From the NCBI RefSeq assembly GCF_003113895.1, contig NZ_BDUD01000001.1, forward strand, positions 1,041,416 through 1,105,415: a stretch of DNA of 64,000 nt, given 5' to 3'. The position numbers and the translations under genes are program-made. Position 1 is the stretch's first letter; every line of letters begins with the position of its first letter. The DNA is from Nostoc commune NIES-4072 (GTDB lineage: Bacteria > Cyanobacteriota > Cyanobacteriia > Cyanobacteriales > Nostocaceae). Below are positions 16,613-26,653 of this stretch, in pieces. Under the pieces are notes generated by a model. That model saw only the letters and a program-made list of their open reading frames with translations, was not told the origin of the DNA and searched no databases.

Positions 16613-16678
16613 AGAGACGCGATTAATCGCGTCTGTACAAAAGTCAGGAGTAGAGACGCGATTAATCGCGTCTGTTAG
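16613..16678. repeat. Two tandem copies of the dispersed palindrome
   Basis: Cores at 16615-16634 and 16654-16673, separated by 19 bp, starting 6 bp after the ndk stop. Each copy is preceded by AGTAGAG or GGAG, so the repeat unit is wider than its palindrome. The gap to the convergent terC gene is otherwise GGAGTCAGGAGTC-type repeat. Confidence 0.85.
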
Positions 16679-16724
16679 GAGTTGAAAATTAATAACTCCT
16701 GACTCCTGACTCCTGACTTCTCAC

Positions 16725-17447
16725 TTATTTAGATACTTCGCTCTTTTCTGGTTCTACTTGGGGCAATTCAGTGCCAACACGCTTGGAAAATCCCCAGCCT
16801 AAAATCAGGAAGATCGCAGCAATCATGATCCATTCTGGTGGAACAAAACTATCGTTCACCACTTTCAACAACAAGCGTAAACCCACCAAGGCCACAGTTA
16901 TATAGCCTGCGTCTTCTAGGTTTTCATATTCGTCTAGCCAACGGATAAACAATCCCGCCATGAATCGCAGCGTGATAATACCAATTGTTGCACCCGTCAG
17001 CACTAGCCATTTTTCTTGAGAAACTGCGATCGCAGTTGTCACGCTATCCAAAGAAAATGCCAAATCTGTAAATGCGATCACAGGTATCGCTTGCAACAAT
17101 GAATTAAAACGCGGCCCGTGATGGTGATCGTCCTTGGCTTCTTCTGAGGTAAAGTGTTGGAATACCAACCACAGCAGATAAGCAGCGCCCAATAATTCAA
17201 ATTGCCAGAATTGTTGTACCCAAGTGGCAGTGAGAATCAGGCTGATTCGCAGCACATAAGCAACGACTAAACCAAAGTTCAAAGCTCTACGCTCAAGTTC
17301 CTTGTCTTCCAACCCTTTTGCGATCGCAGCCAAGGCGATGGCATTGTCGGCAGATAACAGCGCCTCTAAAAGCACCAAGATCAGCAGAACTATTGGGGCT
17401 TCAATGCTGAAATGAAAGTCGAGGTAATCAAAAATTCGGTCTAGCAT
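16725..17447 (-). CDS. TerC-family integral membrane protein
   Basis: A 240-residue protein with seven or so predicted membrane helices and the TerC hallmark acidic residues within helices: ALLSADNAIALAA (about 29-41) and FTDLAFSLDSVTTAIAV (about 129-145). Members transport or chelate manganese or other metals and some are needed for thylakoid protein insertion or tellurite resistance; which applies here is not decided by sequence. A His/Asp-rich loop (AKDDHHHGPR) between helices could bind metal. I see no Mn-sensing yybP-ykoY riboswitch in its leader. Confidence 0.9.
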   Translation of the reverse strand: MLDRIFDYLDFHFSIEAPIVLLILVLLEALLSADNAIALAAIAKGLEDKELERRALNFGLVVAYVLRISLILTATWVQQFWQFELLGAAYLLWLVFQHFTSEEAKDDHHHGPRFNSLLQAIPVIAFTDLAFSLDSVTTAIAVSQEKWLVLTGATIGIITLRFMAGLFIRWLDEYENLEDAGYITVALVGLRLLLKVVNDSFVPPEWIMIAAIFLILGWGFSKRVGTELPQVEPEKSEVSK

Positions 17448-17785
17448 TCCGGGTTTCTCAAGCAGAAAAAATTAAAATTTGACAAGAACAGAGATTTATA
17501 TATTAAAAATCGCAATAAATTGCCACTCTAATCCAGCTTAACGTGCTTGTGCTGGATTTTGAAGAGGATTGAATGTGTGTGATCGTAATATGAGTGGGGT
17601 AATTTGCGTATAAGTCAATACACCCAAAGTTTTAACATCTAGTGAATGCGATCGCAATGGACTACTGTAAGTTCGCATCTAAAATTAGAATATAAGAACA
17701 AAAATTCGGATGGCTATGATCGCCATTTTTAAGATCGGTATCTTTAAAGGCTAACTGGATCTTAAATAGATTACTCTAGAAGTTC
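17448..17785. other. Intergenic region between terC and the nurA-like gene
   Basis: About 340 bp holding the presumed terC promoter. There is a 7-bp inverted repeat ATCCAGC/GCTGGAT at about 17532-17559 with a 13-nt loop and no T-run. I see no gene. Confidence 0.4.
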
Positions 17786-18961
17786 CTAAGCAATACTGCC
17801 GCGCTTTCTGGCTTCTTTGTAGGAAGTTCCCACATTTTTCAAACCAGCTTTAATCATTTGTTGTTCGAGGAGGGCAAAGAAACGCGTTCTATCGCCACCT
17901 TTAACTACTGCTTGATTATGGGCTTCTGCGATCGCTACTGGGTAGCCATATCCTTTTTGGACTTGTGCTAGCATTAGCCCCAATGCTTGGTCTAATATAG
18001 TTACATTCTCTGCTACCCATGCTGGAACTTCGATCCGAGCGATTTCGGTACCAACGTGGACATAGCAAAAGTAAATGATTTGATCTCCGTAGAGTTCGAT
18101 AATTGGGGAATTACTGCGCCACAGGGTACTGCGTTGTCCTGGTTTGAGTCGGGTTGCCCAAACAGAAGTATCTCGCAACTGTTCAAAAATTTTACAAGCT
18201 ACTTTTTCTAACTGATTTGGGCAATAAGTTTTACAGTCTGGTACTGGATGAGGACAAGCTAACAACCGTAAAAAGTTCATTGTTTCGATGCTGCGAGAGG
18301 CGCTAAGATAGCCCATCAACGGAATTTGAGCATCACGCATCTGCTGCCAAGCTTCCAGGATTGGGGGTAAAATGCGATCGCGTGCATCCATTGGTAATTG
18401 TTCTAAGAACCAGTAAATTAAGGAACCATCTACCATCGCCAATGCTGGTGCTTCCCCTTTCGCTGCACATGCAAGTTCTGCTAATACCGTTGTTTCTGAA
18501 GCAGTGCGGCGAAAACTCATCCATTCTTCGGTTCTAATTCCCCACTGCCGAGACATGTATAAATCCTCTGGACGGTAAAATACCTCTGGCAAACTATCAA
18601 GTAATGGATGGCGATTTTGCCCGTAGTGTAATACGACTCTGCCGATATTTAGGAGATAACAATAAGCAATTTCGTGATGGTTGGGGGCAATTTGGGAACC
18701 ATCGGTAGCGATGACAGTATGTATCTTGGGGGGAACTGGGATATCAATGCAGGTTTCTAACGGCTCAATTGGGGTAGCATTAGCAAAGAGAATGCGATCG
18801 CGCCATTTTTCCTGGCGATCAATTAAATCTTGTTGAGACTCGTAAGCATTTTTTAGATGTTGTTGCGCCAATTCTAAACGCTGACGACTGGCAACAGCTT
18901 CTAAAGTAAGATGCTGACTTAAACCCTGCATTTGTCGCGCTAGTTTTGTAAGGTCAAGCAT
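17786..18961 (-). CDS. NurA-domain nuclease
   Basis: A 391-residue NurA-family protein. The first about 55 residues form a coiled coil. The nuclease core carries the two Asp-Gly-Ser motifs of the family: ATDGSQI at about residue 84-90 and MVDGSLI at about 174-180, plus the HNQAVVKG segment near the end (about 344-351). Archaeal NurA works with the HerA helicase in end resection at double-strand breaks; cyanobacterial NurA proteins lie without herA, as here, and their role is less clear. No HerA-like gene is in the window. Confidence 0.85.
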   Translation of the reverse strand: MLDLTKLARQMQGLSQHLTLEAVASRQRLELAQQHLKNAYESQQDLIDRQEKWRDRILFANATPIEPLETCIDIPVPPKIHTVIATDGSQIAPNHHEIAYCYLLNIGRVVLHYGQNRHPLLDSLPEVFYRPEDLYMSRQWGIRTEEWMSFRRTASETTVLAELACAAKGEAPALAMVDGSLIYWFLEQLPMDARDRILPPILEAWQQMRDAQIPLMGYLSASRSIETMNFLRLLACPHPVPDCKTYCPNQLEKVACKIFEQLRDTSVWATRLKPGQRSTLWRSNSPIIELYGDQIIYFCYVHVGTEIARIEVPAWVAENVTILDQALGLMLAQVQKGYGYPVAIAEAHNQAVVKGGDRTRFFALLEQQMIKAGLKNVGTSYKEARKRGSIA

Positions 18962-19140
18962 AAAAGTAAGTGCTAAGTGAGGAGTGAATCGTTATGAGTT
19001 ATTATTTCACCTAAATCGAAAAACGTAAGCTTCTGGTTTCTAATCTTTGCTATCTATCCCATTTCGTTACCATTTGACCTCAGAATAAATTCCGAAGCTA
19101 ATAACTAAAGTTCTCTTCAAACGACTAAATAAATGATTTC

Positions 19141-19190
19141 AGTCCACTTGAGTGGACTTAGGTTATCAGCCAGGAACTTAAGTTCCTGGC
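19141..19190. repeat. Pair of palindromes
   Basis: AGTCCACT-TG-AGTGGACT at 19141-19158 and the perfect 22-bp palindrome GCCAGGAACTTAAGTTCCTGGC at 19169-19190. The pair sits in the 338-bp gap between the HAD and NurA genes and looks like one two-hairpin repeat unit of the type common in Nostoc. Nothing else is recognised in the gap (18962-19299). Confidence 0.75.
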
Positions 19191-19299
19191 GGGATATCGA
19201 AAAAGGCAACAAACAATTTGACTATTACAGAAATCTAGACAATGACAAGCCCTTTTAAGGTAAAGGTATCAAGAGATTATTGCAACGTATTTCATGTAT

Positions 19300-20085
19300 T
19301 TAAAGCCAAGCAGAGAAATCTTTGGAAAAGTGAGACAGTGATAACAGATGAATTCGCGGATCATTTTGGGCGGCTTCTCTTTCTGCTTGGGTATTATAAC
19401 CCCAGTCTGCGAGGAAGAGTTTCACCTCTTTAAGGTCTGCTTGTTGTTGGACTAACTGCAAAGTCTTGAGTCTATCTTCTACAAACCAGAGACTAATTGC
19501 CTTATTTTCTGCTTCCTGCTTTAAATTTCGCAAAATTTCATATTTAGGACGCTTGACTTCTTTGCCAATAATTGATTTTGCTGGTAAATTCACTCCTTCT
19601 TGTTGTAACAATTGTTGGACAAAACGCCCTTCTTTAGTTGTCACAATGTATAGATCAACTCCACTGTCAATAGTTAATTTGATTTTTTCTATTACACTTG
19701 GATAAAATCTATGTAGACTTAGCCAACCATCTAAATCTGTGGTAATCCATTCATCTCGTTGCTTATCTAGTTTCGCGCCAATTTCTTTTGCTTGCAGCTT
19801 GTCGTTTAACAAAAGTTTTGGGGCGATGCTTGCCCATTCATGAAGAATTTTATCATCAAGAATTCCATCTACCAAGGCTTTGATTAAAACGGGCATTTCC
19901 CAACCTGTTTCTATTACAGGTCGTAGGCGATAGAATCTTAAAGCTAAATCATCTGGTGGTGTGTCGTTAGCAAAAGACCAAATTTCACAGTAGGTACGCC
20001 ATGCTACCTCAAAATATTCAATTAGTCCGTCGCATATGACTCCATCAAAGTCTAGGGCTAAAATTGTGGGACTACTTGCTACCAT
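19300..20085 (-). CDS. HAD-superfamily hydrolase
   Basis: A 261-residue HAD protein. Motif I is LALDFDGVICDG (residues 9-20) with both catalytic aspartates; motif II is YIVTTKEG with Thr (about 145-152); the Lys of motif III is in GKEVKRPKYE; motif IV is WFVEDRLKTL with a Glu-Asp pair. A large helical cap occupies about residues 20-130. The substrate is unknown; phosphatase or phosphoglycolate-type activity is possible. It is the next gene upstream of nurA on the same strand but separated by 338 bp, so probably not co-transcribed. Confidence 0.85.
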   Translation of the reverse strand: MVASSPTILALDFDGVICDGLIEYFEVAWRTYCEIWSFANDTPPDDLALRFYRLRPVIETGWEMPVLIKALVDGILDDKILHEWASIAPKLLLNDKLQAKEIGAKLDKQRDEWITTDLDGWLSLHRFYPSVIEKIKLTIDSGVDLYIVTTKEGRFVQQLLQQEGVNLPAKSIIGKEVKRPKYEILRNLKQEAENKAISLWFVEDRLKTLQLVQQQADLKEVKLFLADWGYNTQAEREAAQNDPRIHLLSLSHFSKDFSAWL

Positions 20086-20502
20086 TGTTTTGAGGATGAA
20101 ACTGCTGTTGCCAGCTTAACTGAACTAGCAATGATTTGTTGTATCACAACTGTAGGCAGAAAAAATAGTCTGGATGATTACAGGCGATCGCTTTAGCACT
20201 CCCAACCGAGTAACTTTTCATTGTATTCATGACTCCAAAGCACCTCGACCTTTTGCTTCTCAACAGTACCCCTTTGGGTACTTCGTCTAGAACTCACACT
20301 TGCAAGGAACTCAATGAAAGAGAAAACCTAATTAGTGATAATTAAAATCCCTGTACCAAAAGGTCAGGGAGAACTTCAACAGACTAATGCCAGTTTTTAA
20401 ACGCAACCCTTTACAAAGATAGGGTGTAGGGTAGCCTAGCAAACAATTTAGTTGCTGAATATTAAATCTTCTTTGTCTAGCTTGGTTATCAAAAGACACA
20501 AA
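20086..20502. other. Intergenic region, no gene seen
   Basis: About 420 bp between two minus-strand genes. It contains a CCTGTACC/GGTCAGGG-like weak stem near 20350 and nothing else that I can identify. Confidence 0.4.
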
Positions 20503-23340
20503 CTAAATCGTGATAAAAGTAGAAGGTTGAGCCGAAAGTATACTTGCAGTGACATTATCCAACTTCGCCAACACTTGATTATCAGAACTATTCATAATGA
20601 AGGTTTGACTTCCTTGTTGCTGTATCAACAATTGACCAAACTGGAGACTACCTGACAATGCAAGTTTGTCCTTACCTATTTCAAAGTCAGTAATGGAGTC
20701 CGTGCCCTCATCTAAAGCCAATACAAAGGTGTCAGCGCCATAGCCCCCTGTAAGTACATCTTTACCATAGCCCCCATAAAGCCAGTCATTGCCTGCGCCA
20801 CCGAATATTTGGTCATCGCCGATACCACCAAATAGTGTATCGTTACCGTTATCACCCAAAAGCCTGTCATTGCTGCTATCGCCATAGAGCAGGTCATTAC
20901 CTTCATTTCCCCAGAGAGTATCGTTTCCGTCGCCTCCGAATAGTTGGTCATTTCCTAGATTACCTACAATGTTGTCGTTACCGCCAAACCCATAAATCTT
21001 GTTAGATGGGGCATAGCCTTTTAAGTACTCAGAACTATCAGTGCCATTGAGAAGATAAATTTCAGTAGCAAGAGGGGGTTTAACTGTGCCTTTGATGGCA
21101 AAGTTAAAGGAGCTTTCCTCACTATCGTTGTTGGTCAAACTGAAACTGCCAGAATATGTTCCAGGTGTAGGTATATTTGTATTGAGTGCCACTGTTATAT
21201 TCGTCGAATCCTTGGCAGCCAAGCTATATGGACGAGTTCCTACCAAACTAAAGCCGTCGGGAAGTGTAAGATTACCTAGATTGAGCGTAGCTGTACCGAT
21301 GTTTTTGATGGTGAAAGTTTTGGTAGCGGTGCTGCCGAAAGTGACGTTGCCAAAGTCAATGGGAGTAGTGCTGCCATCTGCAATGTCAACTGTACCGTTG
21401 AGAACTTGAATTTCGGGGGCAGGAGCGGGCTGAACTTTACCCTTAATGGCAAAATCAAAGGAGCTTTCGTTAGGATCGTTATTACTCAAAATGAACCTGC
21501 CACCGTATGTTCCAGGTGTTTTTGTATTGAGTGCCACCGTTAGACTCGCCCAATTATTAACTGCCAAGGTAGCTGGAAGAGTTCCTACTAAACTAAAGCC
21601 GTCGGGGAGTTCGAGATTAGTTAGGTTGAGTGGAGCTTTACCTGTGTTCTTAATGGTAAAAGTTTGAAATACAGTGCTGCCGAAATCGGCGTCGCCAAAG
21701 TCAATGGGAGTAGTGCTGCCATCTACAATATCAACTTTGTTATTGACAACTTCAATTTCGGGAGCATTAACTTTACCACTAATAACAAAGTTAAAAGGGC
21801 TTTCGTTACTATCGTTGTTGGTTAAACTGAAGCTGCCAGTGTAGGTTGCGCCAGTGGTGGTATTTAGTGCCACTGTTATATTCGCCGAAGTTTTGGCAGC
21901 CACAGTAGATGGAAGAGTTCCTACCAAACTAAAGCCGTCGGGGAGTCTGAGATTACTCAGGTTGAGTGCAGCTATACCTGTATTCTTAATGGTAAAAGTT
22001 TTGGTCACGGTGCTGCCAGCAATCACCTCGCCAAAGTTAATGGGGGTAGTGCTGTTATCTGCAATGTCAACTGTGCCATCAAGAACTTCAATTTCGGGGC
22101 TAGGAGTCTTATTGGTAGGGGCTTCGTATGCGCCAATATCAATCAATACACTGCCGTCGCCATTGCCATCTAGGGGAGTGTTCTTTGTGATGCTATTGAA
22201 AGCATTGGAACCACCGTCGATTGCTGGACTTCCAGGTTTGAGCCTAAAGTCACCATTCGCTGCATTAACAAACAACGGGTCTTTGTTTAATATATTTCCT
22301 GATCCTGTACCTTTAAGAACTCCGTTGTAAGCAAGGTTATTGTCAAATGAATAATTACTAGAATTAGCAATAGAACTGGCAGACTCTCCAGACGCATACA
22401 TAATATTGTTAACAACCCGAACATTTTTAGCGCTGTTAATGAAAATTTCTCCGGCTGAGAGTTCAAGGGAATTTTGGTAAGTTGTATTATTCACGATGTC
22501 TACAGGGTTTTCTCCTTTGAAAATCTGAATACCTGCGCCACCATTGTTGTAAACTACGTTATTACTGATTAAGGCTTTGCCCTGGTATGCAACATTTTCA
22601 ACAGAAGCAGTGTCAAGCATTATTCCATGACCCTCTGTTACTTTTCCTGCATTAACCCAAGGAACTAATTGTTTATTATCAAAAGAGGTGTTACCTTCAA
22701 TAACTACTTTATAATCTGTTACGTTGTTATCGGAATTCCAAAGGTGAAGCATTGTAATCCCTTGGTTTCCAAAAGGTGAGTACCAAGCATTTCCAGAAAC
22801 AATATTGTTTTTTACTGTAATGTAGTCTACTTCTTCTGTTGCAATCCCGTTTCCTGGAAACTTAGAAACGTTGTTATTGCTAATTGTGATGTGATGTGAA
22901 CGTATCTTTTGGTCATCATCAATGAATGTAATGTGAATACCATTCCCAGATGTTGCTGGATTACTCAAATTATCTTTATGCTCGAGCGCATATTCTAATG
23001 TAGTTTCATCTCGTGCTCCCACGAGCTTCAGCCCATTAATGACTATATAAGAAGAGCCTGTAATTGAGATAGCATTCCAATTGTTTGTGTGTGCTTCTAA
23101 AACAGGTGTGTGTCCTGGATAAGCAGTAAATGTAATCGGCGCACTAGCAGTACCGTGCTTATCTGAAATACTCAGGATATTAGGGTAAATGTTTGTGTAA
23201 GTACCATTCATGACGTAGACAGTATCACCTGCCTGCACTAAGTCCGCAGCTTTTTGGAGGGTGCGAAATGCCTCTCCTTGTTTCAAGCCATCATTCTTAT
23301 CATCGCCTGTTCCAGAAACGTAATATGTTTTGCCAGCCAT
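20503..23340 (-). CDS. Secreted beta-helix protein with three ASH-like repeats and RTX calcium-binding C-terminus
   Basis: A 945-residue multidomain protein. Residues about 1-410 form a right-handed parallel beta-helix of the pectate-lyase/polysaccharide-binding kind, opening with YYVSGTGDDKNDG and many NN-turn repeats. Residues about 420-740 are three tandem immunoglobulin-like modules of about 107 residues, each with FTIKNTG and FSLTNNDS (ASH/choice-of-anchor D type). Residues about 750-860 hold RTX nonapeptides of GGxGNDxLx form, such as GGDGNDTLW. There is no N-terminal signal peptide, as expected for type I secretion through a C-terminal signal. Function is probably extracellular polysaccharide binding or lysis, or surface adhesion; catalytic residues were not identified. 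The three modules are also very similar at DNA level. Confidence 0.88.
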   Translation of the reverse strand: MAGKTYYVSGTGDDKNDGLKQGEAFRTLQKAADLVQAGDTVYVMNGTYTNIYPNILSISDKHGTASAPITFTAYPGHTPVLEAHTNNWNAISITGSSYIVINGLKLVGARDETTLEYALEHKDNLSNPATSGNGIHITFIDDDQKIRSHHITISNNNVSKFPGNGIATEEVDYITVKNNIVSGNAWYSPFGNQGITMLHLWNSDNNVTDYKVVIEGNTSFDNKQLVPWVNAGKVTEGHGIMLDTASVENVAYQGKALISNNVVYNNGGAGIQIFKGENPVDIVNNTTYQNSLELSAGEIFINSAKNVRVVNNIMYASGESASSIANSSNYSFDNNLAYNGVLKGTGSGNILNKDPLFVNAANGDFRLKPGSPAIDGGSNAFNSITKNTPLDGNGDGSVLIDIGAYEAPTNKTPSPEIEVLDGTVDIADNSTTPINFGEVIAGSTVTKTFTIKNTGIAALNLSNLRLPDGFSLVGTLPSTVAAKTSANITVALNTTTGATYTGSFSLTNNDSNESPFNFVISGKVNAPEIEVVNNKVDIVDGSTTPIDFGDADFGSTVFQTFTIKNTGKAPLNLTNLELPDGFSLVGTLPATLAVNNWASLTVALNTKTPGTYGGRFILSNNDPNESSFDFAIKGKVQPAPAPEIQVLNGTVDIADGSTTPIDFGNVTFGSTATKTFTIKNIGTATLNLGNLTLPDGFSLVGTRPYSLAAKDSTNITVALNTNIPTPGTYSGSFSLTNNDSEESSFNFAIKGTVKPPLATEIYLLNGTDSSEYLKGYAPSNKIYGFGGNDNIVGNLGNDQLFGGDGNDTLWGNEGNDLLYGDSSNDRLLGDNGNDTLFGGIGDDQIFGGAGNDWLYGGYGKDVLTGGYGADTFVLALDEGTDSITDFEIGKDKLALSGSLQFGQLLIQQQGSQTFIMNSSDNQVLAKLDNVTASILSAQPSTFITI

Positions 23341-24164
23341 GAGACTTAACTCCTAATATTTATAAGGGGAATTGGTAGTACGTTTTCAGCAACAAACTAT
23401 GTTGCTAAGTAGTTATTTGAATGGGTCATTTATCTGGCTTTTTCAAGGCAGTCGCAGTTGTGCGATGGCGTAGGCGATCGCAACTTGAAATCGCGTTTTT
23501 TTTAGCAAAACTGTTATAAAACTGAAAATTTTTATCCTACTAACCGTTGATGGTTAAAGTAGGTATGTCAATACCGTCAATCGTCAGTGTTTTATTGAGG
23601 GTAATCGGGCAATTTGCACGCAGACAAGGCAGCGCAAAGCCAAAGACGTTTCCTGTCATCTCTGCGTTTTATTCAGTGGTCAAAGTTGAATTGGTTGAAA
23701 CTTTAGTAGGTTTACCCCTTAACTTAAAGGGAACTAATGTAACAACTTGGTCGAACTTGTTGTAAGCGGTGTAACTAAGGGTTGTGAACTCATGTATTAA
23801 AATTAACCTTTACATAGAAGATCAGAATCAGTGAATATTCGGAATATAGTTATTTTTTTTACAACAAAGCCAAAACTTTTATGGAGATGTCGTGCTGGAG
23901 TCCTGTTAATTTTCAGAGTGATATGGCAGTGGAGAGCGCTTTGTGCAAGGTTTTGATGAAGTTTCTCGAAAAATTTTTGAAGAAGAGATACCTTCTTTAC
24001 TAAACGTCCCGCTACCCCTAACAGCACTTTTAAGTCAGGTTATCGTAAATCTTTGTGGTTGCGATCGCAAAAGAAGCTGGAAAGAAGAAGGTTTTGGCCT
24101 AGTTCATCAATCTTTCTTTGAGATAGTTTGGTTTGATAATGCCAACCTACTTAATCTTCATAAT
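23341..24164. other. Intergenic region before thiD
   Basis: About 820 bp. The thiD frame is open leftward to 23943 but the extra residues lack family similarity. A minus-strand fragment at 23669-23797 is listed separately. The rest includes a T/A-rich stretch at 23500-23550 and HIP1 copies; no promoter is clear. Confidence 0.4.
23669..23797 (-). pseudogene. Possible C-terminal gene fragment
   Basis: A minus-strand frame of about 40 codons without a start codon reads FTTLSYTAYNKFDQVVTLV and then PFKLRGKPTKVSTNS before a TAA at 23669-23671. The amphipathic, Thr-rich alternation looks like protein sequence rather than random DNA, but no family is recognised and an in-frame stop closes it upstream. 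It may be the decayed end of a surface protein gene. Confidence 0.25.
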
Positions 24165-24998
24165 ATGAACACTCAAATAAACTCCAGAATACCCGTTGCT
24201 TTGACTATTGCTGGTTCAGATAGCGGTGGCGGTGCAGGAATTCAAGCCGATTTACGTACCTTTGCTTTTCACTGTGTCCACGGTACTAGCGCTATAACCT
24301 GCATCACGGCACAAAACACTTTAGGGGTGAAAAGGGTTGATGCCATGCCAACAGAGGCTGTTGTGGCGCAAATTCAGGCAGTAGTTGAGGATATTGGCGT
24401 ACAAGCTGCCAAAACGGGAATGTTGCTGAATCAGGAAATTATCTTTGCTGTTGCCCAGCAGGTGGAAGCTTTACAAATCAATAATTTAGTAGTTGATCCG
24501 GTAATGGTTTCACGTACAGGGGCACAATTGATTGATGATGATGCTGTGAAGACTCTATGCCATGCCCTGATTCCCAAGGCGCTTATAATCACGCCGAATC
24601 GCTACGAAGCCCAGATTTTAAGCGGTTTACAAATTAATTCTTTGGAAGATATGCAAGCTGCTGCTGAAACTATTCACAAGACTTTAGGGACGAAGGCTGT
24701 TTTAGTCAAGGGCGGAGGTATGCAGGGAGATTTACGTGGTGTTGATATCTGGTTTGATGGGGACAAGTTGGAAGTTTTGACTTGCCAGCAGGTAGAGACA
24801 AAAAATACCCACGGTACTGGTTGTACACTATCGGCTGCGATCGCTGCTAATCTGGCCAAGGGACAAGGCTTGTGGCAGGCAGTGCAAGAGGCAAAGAAGT
24901 ATGTAACTACTGCACTCACTTACGCCTTAGATATTGGCGAAGGGCAAGGCCCTGTAGGACATTTCTTCCCATTGTGGGGACTGGGGACTGGGGACTAG
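24165..24998 (+). CDS. thiD: Hydroxymethylpyrimidine/phosphomethylpyrimidine kinase
   Basis: A 277-residue ribokinase-fold enzyme that phosphorylates HMP and HMP-P in thiamine synthesis. The start VALTIAGSDSGGGAGIQADL (about residues 10-29) is diagnostic; VVDPVMVSRTGAQL binds substrate, and TKNTHGTGCTLSAAIAANL holds the anion hole and catalytic Asp/Cys region. The ATG at 24165 is preferred over the open frame back to 23943. The last residues (LGTGD) are encoded inside an STRR run, so the C-terminus has been extended or replaced by repeat DNA. Confidence 0.95.
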   Translation: MNTQINSRIPVALTIAGSDSGGGAGIQADLRTFAFHCVHGTSAITCITAQNTLGVKRVDAMPTEAVVAQIQAVVEDIGVQAAKTGMLLNQEIIFAVAQQVEALQINNLVVDPVMVSRTGAQLIDDDAVKTLCHALIPKALIITPNRYEAQILSGLQINSLEDMQAAAETIHKTLGTKAVLVKGGGMQGDLRGVDIWFDGDKLEVLTCQQVETKNTHGTGCTLSAAIAANLAKGQGLWQAVQEAKKYVTTALTYALDIGEGQGPVGHFFPLWGLGTGD

Positions 24999-25127
24999 GG
25001 ACTAGGGACTAGGGACTAGGGACTGGGGACTAGGGACTAGAGACTAGGGACTAGGGACTAGAGAAAAGTTTTCTTAGTACCCAATCCCCAATCCCCAATC
25101 CCCAATCCCCAATTCCCAATTCCCAAT
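24976..25127. repeat. Long STRR array (GGGACTA and CCCAATC heptamers)
   Basis: About 12 tandem heptamers of GGGACTA/GGGACTG form at 24976-25063, then seven CCCAATC/CCCAATT units at 25080-25127. The array begins within the last codons of thiD. Confidence 0.9.
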
Positions 25128-25243
25128 AAATCTTTGCTCTTTCGGCATTTTTCTATTATTCTTGGGCATAGTTTCAGGGCTGACTATCTTTGTTAGCATC
25201 TCTGTACGACCTACTTACTTTGATTTTTAATACCAAGTCCCCG

Positions 25244-25846
25244 ATGCGAACAACCATAGGTTCAGTTCACAGGAATTCGCCAACACCGACTACTCAAGCC
25301 TCCCCTCCCTCTGTACCACTTTTTGTATATAGGGAATTATCAACAGAGTTGCAAGCAACACAGGCGAAGCTACATGCACTTACCACCAAAAATCAGCAAT
25401 TAGTACAAGAAAATCAACTATTACGCCAAGAAATTACCAAAGTTGTTGAGTCTTTTTCTCATTTGCAAAAGTTTGTGGATTCCCATACTGCGCCTGGTTA
25501 TCAGCAAGTTCCTCAAACTTCTAGTGATTTTAAAAATGCCGCTAAAGTGCCAGTAACACAAGCGCGTCCACCTCAGCAGTATTGGTCGCATCCACCCGTA
25601 ACTCCCAAAACACCACCCAAAAAAAGCCGCCAAGACTTTTCTCCACCTGTAATGGAAATGAATTTTCCGATAGCAGAACCAGTTTATATAGAAGAGCAAC
25701 AAGTAAGTTATTATCCCACTACTGAGCCAGATGCCAAGGAACTTAATGGCTGGTGGTTAATTATCACCATATTGTTAATCATGCTTACTGCCTTTAGTGC
25801 TGGATATTTCGTTGTGCGTCCCTTGTTTGAACATCAGAAACGTTAG
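25244..25846 (+). CDS. Coiled-coil single-pass membrane protein, function unknown
   Basis: A 200-residue protein from ATG at 25244 (an upstream TTG at 25190 would add 18 residues). A coiled coil spans about residues 30-80 (ELQATQAKLHALTTKNQQL), a Pro/Gln-rich linker follows (about 85-160), and a membrane helix lies near the C-terminus (WWLIITILLIMLTAFSAGYF, about 168-187). The short C-terminal tail is basic. It is oriented like glnB, 358 bp upstream of it. The family seems cyanobacterial; I cannot name a function. Confidence 0.7.
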   Translation: MRTTIGSVHRNSPTPTTQASPPSVPLFVYRELSTELQATQAKLHALTTKNQQLVQENQLLRQEITKVVESFSHLQKFVDSHTAPGYQQVPQTSSDFKNAAKVPVTQARPPQQYWSHPPVTPKTPPKKSRQDFSPPVMEMNFPIAEPVYIEEQQVSYYPTTEPDAKELNGWWLIITILLIMLTAFSAGYFVVRPLFEHQKR

Positions 25847-26543
<697 letters not shown>

Positions 26544-26552
26544 AAAAGTTAT

Positions 26553-26580
26553 AAGAGACGCGATTAATCGCGTCTGTACA
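26553..26580. repeat. Dispersed palindrome copy behind glnB
   Basis: Core AGACGCGATTAATCGCGTCT at 26556-26575, followed by GTACA as at 3931-3940. See the entry at 3912 for the family. Confidence 0.85.
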
Positions 26581-26653
26581 GGAGTTATGATTTGTGAATC
26601 AAGACTAAATGAGTAATGATTTAGTAAAATTCATAAATCTAAACTCCCAATTC

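Noticed and set aside
16725..17700. Manganese riboswitch before terC
   Set aside because: I looked for the yybP-ykoY consensus in the leader and did not find it; only a weak unrelated stem is there.
24976..25127. Possible CRISPR array in tandem heptamers
   Set aside because: Units are contiguous 7-mers without unique spacers or a longer repeat; this is an STRR, as are the arrays at 9402, 13823, 29834 and 33484.
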